A stretch of 64,000 bases of DNA from Calendula officinalis (lineage: Eukaryota > Streptophyta > Magnoliopsida > Asterales > Asteraceae): positions 15,586,474-15,650,473 of the forward strand of contig OY970833.1 of the NCBI GenBank assembly GCA_963853835.1, written 5' to 3'. Every line of letters starts with the position of its first letter. Within the stretch, counting starts at the first letter, position 1. The translations under genes were made by a program, and so were the position numbers. The notes under the pieces are model-generated. The model ran no database searches. It was not told the origin of the DNA and was given only the letters and a program-made list of their open reading frames with translations. This document shows, piece by piece, positions 23,400 to 35,027 of the stretch.

Positions 23400-26300
23400 T
23401 AAGATATCAATAGAAAGCTCATAACGAGAAGGCACTGGATCGTGATTCTATGCCGAAGATGGTTAAAATCCCCCGAGAAGGCAGATGACAGAATTTTCCA
23501 GAAAGTGAATTTGTTTTAAACCCTGTTTTTAATAATTTACAAGCCAAGTAGGCATGAAACGGAGACCCGAGCCAAAAGTTATGGCCTTTTCAGTAAAGCC
23601 CCTATCGATTCTAATGTAACTCCTAGACCGTAACTGGCTCAAGATCCACAAGATATCAACGGAAAGCTCAGAACGTAAACTACAAGAGTCGAGGAGGCAT
23701 GAGATCGTTATTCTATACCGAAGTAGGTTAAAATCCCTCGAGAAGGCAGACGATAGAATTTGCCAGGATGTGAATTTGTTTTAAAACCCGTTTTTAATAA
23801 TTTACAAGTCAAGTTGGAATGAAACGGAGACCCGAGCCAAACGTTATGGCCTTTTCAACAAATCCTCTTTCGATTCTGCCTGTAACTCCTAGACGATAAG
23901 TGGGCTCACAATCCACAAGATATCAACGGAAAGCTCAGAACGTAAACTACAAGACTTGAGAAGGCACGAGATCGTGATTCTATGCCGAAGTAGGTTAACA
24001 TCTGTAGAGAAGGCAGATGACAGAATTTGCCAGAAAGTGAATATGTTTTAAAACCCGTTTTTAATAATTTACAAGTCAAGTAGGCATGAAACGGAGACCC
24101 GAGCCAAAAGTTATGGCCTTTTCAGTAAAGCCCCTATAGATTCTGCCTGTCACTCCTAGACCGTAAGTGGGCTCACGATCCACGAGATATCAACGGAAAT
24201 CTCAGAACATAAACTACAAGGGTCGAGAAGGCAGGGGATCGTGATTCTATGCCAAAGCAGTTCAAAATCCGTTGAGAAGGCAGATGACATAATCTGCCAG
24301 AAAGGGAATTCGTTTTAGAACCCGTATTTAATAATTTACAAATCAAGTAGGCATGAAACGGAGACCCGAGCCAAAAGTTATGACCTTTTTCGTAAAGCCC
24401 ATTTCGATTCTGCCTGTAACTCCTAGACCGTAACTGGGCTCACGATCCACAAGATATCAACGGAAAGCTCGAAATGTAAACTACGAGAGTCGAGAAGGCA
24501 CGAGATCTTAATTATGACCTGAAGCTTGTCAAAATCTGTCGAGAAGGCAGATGACAGAATCTGCCAGAAAGTGAATTTCTTTTAAAAATCATTTTTAATA
24601 ATTTACAAGTCAAGTAGCCTGAAACGGAGACCCGAGCCAAAAGTTATATCCTTTTCAGTAAAACCCTTTTTATTATGCCTGTAACTTTTAGACCGTTAGT
24701 GGGCTCACGATCCACAAGATATCAACGGAAAGCTCAGAACGTAAACTACAAGAGTTGAGAAGGCACGGGATCATGATTCTATACCGAAGAAGGTTAAAAT
24801 CCCTCGAGAAGGCAGATGACAGAATCTACCTAATGTGAATTTGTTTTAAAACCCGTTTTTAATAATTTAAAAGTCAAGCAGGCATGAAATGGAGACCCGG
24901 GCCAAAAGTTATGGCCTTTTCAGTAAAGCCCCTTTCGATTCTGCCTGTAACTCCTAGACCGTAACTGGGCTCACGATCCACAAGATATCAACGGAAAGCT
25001 CCAAACGTAAAATACAAGTGTCGAGAAGGCAAATGATCGTGATTCTATGCCGAAGCAGGTTATAATCCGTCAAGAAGGTAGATGACAGAATCTGCCAGAA
25101 AGTGAATTTGTTTTATAACTCGTTTTTAATAATTTACATGTCAAGTATGCATGAAATGGAGACCCGAGCCAAAAGTTATGGCCTTTTCACTAAAGCCCTT
25201 TCATTTCTGCCTGTAACTTCTAGACCGTAAGTGGACTCACGATCCACAAGATATCAACAGAAAGCTCAGAACGTAAACTACAAGAGTCGAGCAGGCACGG
25301 GATCGTGATTCTATGCCGAAGCAGGTCAAAATCCATCGAGAAGGCAGATGATAGAATCTTCCAGAAAGTGAGTTTGTTTTAAAACCCGTATTTAATTATT
25401 TACAAACATCGAGAAGGCATGGGATCGTGATTCTATGCCGAAGCAGGTTAAAATCCCTCGAGAAGGCAGATGACTGAATCTACCAGAAAGAAAATTTGTT
25501 TTAAAACCCGTTTTTAATAATTTAGAAGTCAAGTAGGCATGAAATGGAGACCCGAGCCAAAAGTTATGGCCTTTTCAGCAAAGCCCCTTTCGATTCTGCC
25601 TGTAACTCCTAGACCGTAATTGGGCTCACGATCCACAAGATATCAATGGAAAGCTCGGAATATAAACTACGAGAGTCGAGAAGGCACGGGATCTTGATTA
25701 TGTCCCGAAGCAGGTCAAAATCTATCGAGAAGGCAGATGACAGAATCTGCCAGAAAGTGAATTTGTTTTAAAACTCGTTTTTTAATAATTTACAACTCAA
25801 GTAGGCCTGAAACGGAGACCCGAGCCAAAAGTTAGGGCCTTTTCAGTAAGGCCCCTTTCGATTCTGCCTGTAACTCTTAGAGCGTAAGTGGGCTCACGAT
25901 CCAAAAGATATCAACGGAAACCTCAAAACGTAAACTAAATGAGTCGAGAAGGCACGGGAACATGATTCTATGCTGAAGCAGGTCAAAATCCTTCGAGAAG
26001 GCAGATGGCAGAATCTGCCAGAAATTGAATTTGTTTTAAAACCCGTTTTTAATAATTTACAAGTCAAGTAGGCATGAAACGGAGACCCGAGCCAAAAGTT
26101 AAGGCCTTTTTAGTAAAGTCCATTTTAATTCTGCCTATAACTCCTAGACCGTAAGTGGGCTCACGATCCACAAGATATCAACGGAAAGCTCAGAACGTGA
26201 ACTACAAAGGTCGAGAAGGCATAGGATCGTGATTCTATGCCGAAGCAGGTCAAAATCCGTCGAGAAGGCAGATGACATAATCTTCCATAAAATGAATTTG

Positions 26301-29300
26301 TTTTAAAACTCGTTTTTAATAATTTACAAGTGAAATAGGCTTGAAACCGAGACCCGAGCCAAAAGTTATGGCCTTTTCAATTAAGCTCCTTTTGATTATG
26401 CATGTAACTCCTAGACCGTAAGTGGGCTCACGATCCACATGATATCAACAGAAAGCTCGGAACGTAAACTACAAGGGTCGAGAAGGCAGGGAATCGTGAT
26501 TCTATGCCGAAGCAGGCCAAAATTCGTCGAGAAGGCAAATGACAGAATCTGCAAGAAAGTGAATTTGTTTTAAAACTCGTTTTTAATAATTTATAAGTCA
26601 AATAGGCCTAAAACGGAGACACGAGCCAAAAGTTATGGCCTTTTCAGTAAAGCCCCTTTCGATTCTGCATGTAACTCCTAGACCGTAAGTGGGCTCACGA
26701 TCCAGAAGATATCAACGGAAACCTCAGAACGTAAACTACAAGAGTCGAGAAGGCACGAGAACGTTATTCTATGCCGATGTAGGTTAAAATCCATCGAGAA
26801 GGCAGATGACAGATGTTCCCAGAAAGTGAATTTGTTTTAAAACCCGTTTTTAATAATTTACAAGTCAAGTAGGCATGAAACGGAGACCCGAGCCAAACGT
26901 TATGGCCTTTTCAGTAAAGCCCCTTTCGATTCTGCCTGTAACTCCTAGACCGTAACTGGGCTCACGATCCACAAGATATCAACGGAAATCTCGGAATGTA
27001 TACTACGAGAGTCGAGAAGGCACGGGATCGTGACTCTGTCCCGAAGCAGGTCAAAATCCATCTAGAAGATAGACGACAGGATTTTCCAGAAAGTGAATTT
27101 GTTTTAAAACTCGTTTTTAGTAATTTACAAGTCAAGTAGGCCTGAAACGGAGACCCGAGCCAAAAGTTATGTCCTTTTCAGTAAGACTCTTTTTATTATG
27201 CCTGTAACTCCTAGACCGTTAGTGGGCTCACGATCCACAAGATATCAACGGAAAGCTCAGAACGTAAACTACAAGAGTCGAGAAGGCACGGGATCATGAT
27301 TCTATGCCGAAGAAGGTTAAAATCCCTCGAGAAGGCAGGTGACAGAATCTACCTAATGTGAATTTGTTTTAAAACCCGTTTTTAATAATTTAAAAGTCAA
27401 GTAGGCATGAAATGGAGACCCGAGCCAAAAGTTATGGCCTTTTCAGTAAAGCCCCTTTCGATTCTGCCTGTAACTCCTAGACCGTAACTGGGCTCACGAT
27501 CCACAAGATATCAACGGAAAGCTCCGAACGTAAAACACAAGTGCCGAGAAGGCACATGATCGTGATTCTATGCCGAAGCATGTTATAATCCGTCGAGAAG
27601 GTAGATGACAGAATCTGCCAGAAAGAGAATTTGTTTTATAACTCATTTTTAATAAATTACATGTCAAGTACGCATGAAACGGAGACCCGAGCCAAAAGTT
27701 ATGGCCTTTTCAGTAAAGCCCTTTCAATTCTGCCTGTAACTTCTGGACCGTAAGTGGACTCACAATCCACAAGATATCAACAGATGGCTCAGAACGTAAA
27801 CTACAAGAGTCGAGCAGGCACGGGATCGTGATTCTATGCCGAAGCAGGTCAAAATCCGTCGAGAAGGCAGATGATAGAATCTGCCAGAAAGTGAGTTTGT
27901 TTTAAAACCCGTATTTAATTATTTACAAACATCGAGAAGGCACGGGATCGTGATTCTATGCCGAAGCAGGTTAAAATCCCTCGAGAAGGCATATGACAGA
28001 ATCTACCAGAAAGAAAATTTGTTTTAAAACCCATTTGTAATAATTTAGAAGTCAAGTAGGCATGAAATGGGGACCCGAGCCAAAAGTTATGGCCTTTTCA
28101 GTAAAGCCCCTTTCGATTCTGCATGTAACTCCTAGACCGTAACTGGGCTCACGATCCACAAGATATCAACGGAAAGCTCGGAATAAAAACTACGGGAGTC
28201 GAGAAGGCACGGGATCTGGATTATGTCCCGAAGCAGTTCAAAATCTGTCGAGAAGGCAGATGACAGAATCTGCCAGAAAGTGAATTTGTTTTAAAACTCA
28301 TTTTTAATAATTTACAACTCAAGTAGGCCTGAAACGGAGACCCGAGCCAAACGTTAGGGCCTTTTCATTAAGGCCCCTTTCGATTCTGCCTGTAACTCTT
28401 AGAGCGTAAGTGGGCTCACGATCCAAAAGATATCAACGGAAAGCTCAAAACGTAAACTAAATGAGCCGAGAAGGCACGGGAACATGATTCTATGCCGAAG
28501 CAGGTCAAAATCCTTCGAGAAGGCAGATGGCAGAATCTGCCAGAAAGTGAATTTGTTTTAAAACCCGTTTTTAATAATTTACTAGTCAAGTAGGCATGAA
28601 ACGGAGACCCGAGCCAAAAGTTATGGCCTTTTTAGTAAAGTCCATTTTAATTCTGCCTATAACTCCTAGACCGTAAGTGGGCTCACGATCCACAAGATAT
28701 CAACGGAAAGCTCAGAACGTGAACTACGAAGGTCGAGAAGGCACGGGATCGTGATTCTATGCCGAAGCAGGTCAAAATCCGTCGAGAAGGCAGATGACAG
28801 AATCTTCCAGAAAATGACTTTGTTTTAAAACTCGTTTTTAATAATTTACAAGTGAAATAGGCCTGAAACGGAGACCCGAGCCAAAAGTTATGGCCTTTTC
28901 AGTTAAGCTCCTATTGATTATGCCTGTAACTCCTAGACCGTAAGTGGGCTCACGATCCACATGATATCAACAGAAAGCTCGGAACGTAAACTACAAGGGT
29001 CGAGAAGGCAGGGAATCGTGATTCTATGCCGAAGCAGGTCAAAATTCGTGGAGAAGGCTTATGGAAGAATCTGCAAGAAAGTGAATTCGTTTTAAAACTC
29101 GTTTGTAATAATTTACAAGTCAAATAGGCCTGAAACGGAGACACGAGCCAAAAGTTATAGCCTTTTCAGTAAAGCTCCTTTCGATTCTGCCTGTAACTCC
29201 TAGACCGTAAGTGGGCTTACGATCCAAAAGATATCAACGGAAACCTCAGAACGTAAACTACAAGAGTCGAGAAGGCACGGGAACGTTATTCTATGCCGAT

Positions 29301-31068
29301 GTAGGTTAAAATCCCTCGAGAAGGCAGATGACAGATGTTCCCAGAAAGTGAATTTGTTTTAAAACCCACTTTTAATAATTTACAAGTCAAGTAGGCGGAG
29401 ACCCGAGCCAAACGTTATGGCCTTTTCAGTAAAGCCCCTTTCGATTCTGCCTGTAACTCCTAGACCGTAAGTGGGCTCACGATCCGCAACAATTTAACGG
29501 AAAGCTCAGAACGTAAACTATCAGAGTCGAGAAGGCACGAGATCGTGATTCTATGCCGAAGTAGGTTAAAATCCCTCGAGAAGTCGGATGACGGAATTTT
29601 CCAGAAAGTGAATATGTTTTAAAACCCGTTTTAAATAATTTACAAGTCAAGAAGGCATGAAACGGAGACCCGAGCCAAACGTTATAGCATTTTCAGTAAA
29701 CCCCCTTTCGATTCTGCATGTAACTCCTAGACCGTAAGTGGGCTCACGATCAATGAGATATCAACGGAAAGCTCAGAACGTAAACTACAAGGGTCGAGAC
29801 GGTAGAGGATCGTGATTCTATGGCGAAGCAGGTCAAAATCTGTCTAGAAGACAGACGACAGGATCTGCCAGAAAGTGAATTTGTTTTAAAACCCGTTTTT
29901 AATAATTTAAAAGTCAAGTAGGCATGAAATGGAGTCCCGGGCCAAAAGTTATGGCCTTTTCAGTAAAGCCCCTTTCGATTCTGCCTGTAACTGTAGACCG
30001 TAAGTGGGCTCGCGATCCGCAACATATCAACGGAAAGCTCAGAACGTAAACTATAAGAGTCGAGAAGGAACGAGATCGTGATTCTATGCCGAAACAGCTT
30101 AAAATCCTTCGAGAAGTTAGATGACAGAATTGGCCAGAAAGTGAAATTATTTTAAAACTCGTTTTTAATAATTTTCAAGTCAAGTAAGCATGAAACGGAG
30201 ACCCAAGACAAAAGTTATGGCCTTTTCAGTAAAGCCCCTTTCGATTCTGCCTGTAACTGTAGACCGTAAGTGGGCTCGCGATCCGCAACATATCAACGGA
30301 AAGCTCAGAACGTAAACTATAAGAGTCGAGAAGGAACGAGATCGTGATTCTATGCCGAAACAGCTTAAAATCCTTCGAGAAGTTAGATGACAGAATTGGC
30401 CAGAAAGTGAAATTATTTTAAAACTCGTTTTTAATAATTTACAAGTCAAATAGGCCTGAAACAGAGACACGAGCCAAAAGTTATGGCCTTTTCAGTAAAG
30501 CCCCTTTCGATTCTTCCTGTAACTCCTAGACCGTAAGTGGGCTCACGATCCAGAAGATATCAACGGAAACCTCAGAACGTAAACTACAAGAGTCGAGAAG
30601 GAACGAGAACGTTATTCTATGCCGATGTAGGTTAAAATCCTTCGAGAAGGCAGATGACAGATGTTCCCAGAAAGTGAATTTGTTTTAAAACCCGTTTTTA
30701 ATAATTTACAAGTCAAGTAGACATGAAACGGAAACCCGATCCAAACGTTATGGCCTTTTCAGTAAAGCCCCTTTCAATTCTGCCTGTAACTCCTAGACCG
30801 TAAGTGGGCTCGCGATCCGCAACATATCAACGGAAAGCTCAGAACGTAAACTATAAGAGTCGAGAAGGAACGAGATCGTGATTCTATGCCGAAACAGCTT
30901 AAAATCCTTCGAGAAGTTAGATGACAGAATTGGCCAGAAAGTGAAATTATTTTAAAACTCGTTTTTAATAATTTTCAAGTCAAGTAAGCATGAAACGGAG
31001 ACCCAAGCCAAAAGTTATGGCCTTTTCAGTAAAGCCCCTTTCGATTCTGCCTGTAACTACTAGACCAT
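23400..31068. repeat. Satellite array, segment 2
   Basis: Same 266-bp monomer and orientation as segment 1, continuing in phase with it across element D. Short 122-bp units occur near 25400 and 27925, each marked by GTATTTAATTATTTACAAAC. A higher-order period of about 2.52 kb is visible: the rare variant CTACCTAATGTG recurs at 24831 and 27354 (start of TAATGTG), equal to about nine long units plus one short unit. At 30009, 30275 and 30809 three near-identical copies of a GCTCGCGATCCGCAACAT variant lie next to or two units from each other. No gene is seen. Element B ends the segment. Confidence 0.95.
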
Positions 31069-31564
31069 TGTTAGGTCACAACAACCCTGGTTTATGATGT
31101 TAATTGATAGAATATTATACTTAGAGAAATATTAAAGTGATAACACAAGAATATGGTCAATGTATAAATCCACTAAGTGTGGCTTGTTGCGGAATAACAA
31201 GACCACTGATCAATTACAAAAGATGTGAATGTGTAAAGTAAATTGGTAAGTACTCCTTTGCAAGATGATCTCTATTTATAATGTTATAGAGATCTTACAT
31301 AATGAGCAAAGGAGTAACCGAAGGACTAAGCAAGGAAAATGACTAAGATCAAGGGAATTGATCTTAGTCCGTTACTATACTGAGTATCACTCAGTCCTTC
31401 TACTCAGTATCACTATCTGATACTGAGTACTGATACTGAGTTCTAATACTGATCACTCAGTATCAGACCTAAACTTAGCTATATTATTCTACATATTAAT
31501 CAAAGCTAGTCTAGGTTGTTTTGTTATCTTAAGATCCAAAGGGGTAAGGCTTTTTGCCTTAACA
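31069..31564 (-). repeat. 3' LTR of SIRE-like B
   Basis: 496 bp. Between about 31375 and 31470 it holds six copies of CAGTAT or ATACTG packed in about 95 bp, as ACTCAGTATCA and TGATACTGAGT, several facing each other. The adjoining minus-strand polypurine tract is GATAGGGGGAGAT (31565-31577). Confidence 0.95.
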
Positions 31565-31645
31565 ATCTCCCCCTATCTAATGATAACAAAACAATTACAA
31601 AGAAAAACTAAACAAAATAAGCTACAGGCTGCAAAGTCTTCTTCT

Positions 31646-34466
31646 TTAGTCTTTGTTGATCGATTCAAACTCGTAGAAGACTTCTTTCTTCACATGGATG
31701 AACTCTTCTCTTTTCTTCAGTTCATCTTGCCTGTTGTTTAGTACAGCAACTATCTTTTTTCTAAACCAAGCATCTTCTTTCTTGGTTATCATCCATTTAA
31801 GGCCCACCAAATGGCTGATAGGAGCTGTTGCCAAATCTGCTTCAGTAATGAAGCATTCCCTGTCATCTGAGTCAGTATACATGTATCCAGATGTTGGATA
31901 TATGGTACTCTTTTGATCCTGAAAAATGAGATTAGGGGGAACAGTATATGTGGGAATTATTCTGAAAGTATTAAGACACTCAGGTTTGTTGTTCCTCATA
32001 GCTTCAGTCATCACACTGAGTGCCCTGTATTCTGCTGCATAAAGAATGCCTTTTTCATAGCATATAGCAGATACAGCCCAGATTTCATCCATCATCACTT
32101 GGGCTTCAGAAGATCTTGAAGGCATTTCCTTGATCAGTCTAGCAATTTTTATCCAATCATGAAGTCCCATATTTTGAATGTCATGGAGGAAAAACTTCAT
32201 TGGAGGACTGACTGGCCCAGTACAAGTTGCAACAATTGATTTATCAACAGTTTTGACCTTTATTTTGTTGACAAACTCATTTAGCCAGTATATATCTCTT
32301 ACAGTTAGAAATGCTTTCTTCCTCAGCATACTCATCCTTGTTTCCCTATATCTTGTTCTTTGTGCCACAATGTTCCAATACTGTTCAAGTAATTCATCTC
32401 CAGTTCTTATTACAGTATGAGATCTTCTTGGAACATCTTCAGACTCAGATTCAGGTTCTTCCTTAACAGGGAAGAACTTTTGGGCCTCTATCTCATCCTC
32501 AGCTTCACTCTTTCCCTCAGTAAACTGAGCAGATCTTCTAGGTCTTGAGATCAGAGGAGCTGGATCTTGTTCTTCACTAGATTCTGAGGACATAACCACA
32601 TTTGTCATTCTTCTGGTTATTGGTCTTCTAGGAATTCTAGAAGGTCCTTCAGCTTGAGATGAGATGGATTTTCTTGTATGCTTTTCATCATCTGAGAATG
32701 ATGATGAAGAGGTTTCTTTATTTGCTTCATCCAATGCAAAGTTAAAAAATCTTCTGATTCCACTGGATGTTCTTCATCTTCATCATCAGCAATGGGCCAC
32801 ACAAAAGGTCTATAGACCACAATTTGTAAGTTATTTTCTTCTAGATCAGGTGGCTCAGTATAAGCTTGCTGTGGTTGGTCAGTATGAGTCTCCCCCTGAG
32901 CAGATGGCTCAAGTGGGTCTTGAACTTGTAATTCTGACCTTGTTCTTTGTCTTCTTCTCTCATACTGAATGCGAAATGGCTCAGTATGAGGGCTTTGCTA
33001 ATGTTATTGTTGTGGAGGTTGATCTTCATTCAATCTTCTTCTTTTCTCCCCCTGAGCAGAAGGCTCAGTTTGATCAACCTCAGAATCTCTTTGTCTTTTC
33101 TCCCCATTTTTGTTATCATTTGATGAGGAGGGAAGAGGATCAGTATCACCACCCATGTCCCCTCCAGGTTGTTCAAGAGTAGGGGAGGGCATGGGCTCAG
33201 TTGCAGCATCAGTATCACCAGCACCTCCTTCTCCTTCTCCTTCTTCATTGTGGTCACCATGTGAACCTGGTGGAGTTTGTGGAGGCTGTTGTGGTTGTTG
33301 AAGGAGTGATACTGACTGTTTTATTAAATCAATATCACCACTCATCTTGTCCATTCTGGCTAGTATTACATTTTGAGTTTGTTGGATGGCCAGAATGTGC
33401 TGCATGATTGCTTGCAGAGTCACTTGGTCTGCTGCAGCTTGAGATGCCTGAATGCCCTGCACAGATGGTGCTAAAGAAACAAAAAAAAATATAAAACTGG
33501 TTAGAAAGAAAGGTTTATCAAATAGAATTGTGGTGTTGTTTAATTCTACAATCATATAAACAGAGTTTGTGAAGTCTGTATTTCATCTGGTATAGGATGA
33601 AATATTGTGGACTTGTGCATAGCATGTGTAAGAATATTTTAGTAAAGGTGAGTGTGAAAATTTAAGTAGCTCAGTATAGGATAAGTCACATTTACTAAAA
33701 GGTTTGGGTGTGGGAATTCGAAGCCTGGGATGTGCTTCTTGTTATTTTCAATGTTTATCACTCGGTATGAGAGTGATAACAGAAATGTGGCTAAACCCCA
33801 TTGGATATTTTTGGATTTTGTGGCTTAAGGGTTTGGGATCATTTCTTGAATGATGCTACCCAACTCAAAAATAAGTTGGACATTATTCAAGCAGCACCAG
33901 TGGGTGTCAGTATGACATCAACCACCATTGTCTCTTTAAATGTTGAGACAACTGTAGACTGACAATGATCAATTTAGTGTGCTCAGTATATGAATTTTGC
34001 ATAGCAGCAGTGGGCTAGCTATGTTGGCCATAAGAGGATATATATTTGAAAGATCGTTTGAGACTTTGGTCAGTATTGAGTTGGTACTGGCCAATACTTA
34101 GTCTCTATTTGGGAATGAAATATATATATATAAGTTTAAGGGTTTTTAGAAATTCATACCTGAGACTCTGTCAGATTCCCTTCGAGCATCTGCAGAGGTC
34201 GGTGCAGGATCATGTGTTTGTTGATGTGCAGCACCAACATCTTTAATACCGACCCCTCTGTTATGCTGAGCACCTTCCAGTGTAGTTTGTGCATATTGAA
34301 TCTCCACATCAAGAGGAACATGAGGTTCCTCAATTGGTTGAGCAGGTGGAGCTTGTTCTGGACCTGGAAGGTCAGCGGTGGCTGCAATAAAGCTTTGGGC
34401 TTGAATAGATGCAGTTAATGATGGAACATTTGCAGGCTGCACCTCCTCAGATGATAAGTTGCCCAT
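31646..34466 (-). pseudogene. Third ORF of SIRE-like B (two predicted exons, broken)
   Basis: Lies downstream of pol, where SIRE elements carry a so-called env-like ORF. Predicted exon 1 is 34466-34160 (start ATG chosen because it is the first in frame; the frame stays open further up to a stop near 34613, so an upstream exon is possible). Exon 2 is 33470-31646. The joined codon is completed in phase. Exon 2 starts with a heptad-like helix (QHILAIQQTQNVILARMDKM), then an acidic Gly/Glu/Pro-rich stretch and basic clusters (GEKRQRD, GEKRRRLN). It ends in a compact domain with PPMKFFLHDIQNMGLHDW, EIWAVSAICYEKG and TSGYMYTDSDDRECF. No strong membrane anchor is visible in this part. Two stops (33004-33006, 32998-33000) and a frameshift near 32730 disable this copy. 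Family not recognised. Confidence 0.7.
33471..34159 (-). other. Predicted intron in the third ORF of SIRE-like B
   Basis: 689 bp. The donor is TCTCAG|GTATGAAT (GT at 34159-34158) and the acceptor is a T-rich tract ending TTTCTTTAG|CACC (AG at 33472-33471). The exon before ends after the first base of a codon (G) and the exon after supplies CA, giving an Ala codon with both flanking frames open. Phase agreement supports the call but it is a prediction; without splicing, exon 1 stops four codons later (GMNF then stop). Confidence 0.6.
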
Positions 34467-35027
34467 AATGATAGGAGAAACATTCCTTCTTCTTCTTCGA
34501 AGGACCAGTGGTGTGTCTTCTGAGGACTCAGTTTCACGATCGGTTTTAATATGAGAAGCAGCAAGATCGGTTTCAATATGAAAGAATTTGCTTGCTAAGA
34601 GAAAGTGAAATCGTTAATCGCAGAGAGAATTTAAGATGAAAGAAGAAATAACAGTTTAAAAAAAATTTGAAGTAAAAATAAACGGTTATTTATAGGAGAT
34701 TTGAAAGATAAATAAGGTATTGGGAAGTAAAAACGGCTGATTTGACTGCCTTATCCTCTGCCAACGGTAACTTTCTAATTAAGAAAGGTTACCGTTTGAG
34801 CAGTATGAGGATTAAGCTCGGTGTAAGAGCCGTCATACCCCAATACCGAGTAAAAAAAAATTAATTAAAAAAATTTAAAAAAATATAAAAACAATTAATT
34901 TACTCTTGAAATTAAAATAAAAAAAATTAAAATTTTAAATTTTGATGATAACAGACTAGTGATACTGAGTGGTCAGTATCAACAGGAGTGATACTGAGCG
35001 CTCAGTTTTAAAAAAAATTAATAAAGA
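34467..35027 (-). other. Spacer between pol and the third ORF in SIRE-like B
   Basis: About 560 bp, AT-rich, with a long A/T tract near 34852-34940. It contains three CAGTAT/ATACTG motifs within about 40 bp (34957-34997), one in each of the CTCAGTAT and ATACTGAG arrangements. A T-rich tract ending CTTAG near 34598 could be a splice acceptor for a third-ORF mRNA. No protein domain is visible. Confidence 0.5.

Noticed and set aside
23400..31068. CRISPR-like array of regularly spaced repeats
   Set aside because: Units are contiguous 266-bp tandem repeats without unique spacers, in plant DNA with retrotransposons; this is a satellite.
32664..33407. Plus-strand frames across the third ORF, for example 32664-33182, and equivalents at 43731-44242
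   Set aside because: Shadows of the acidic/Gln-rich minus-strand coding sequence; no independent support.
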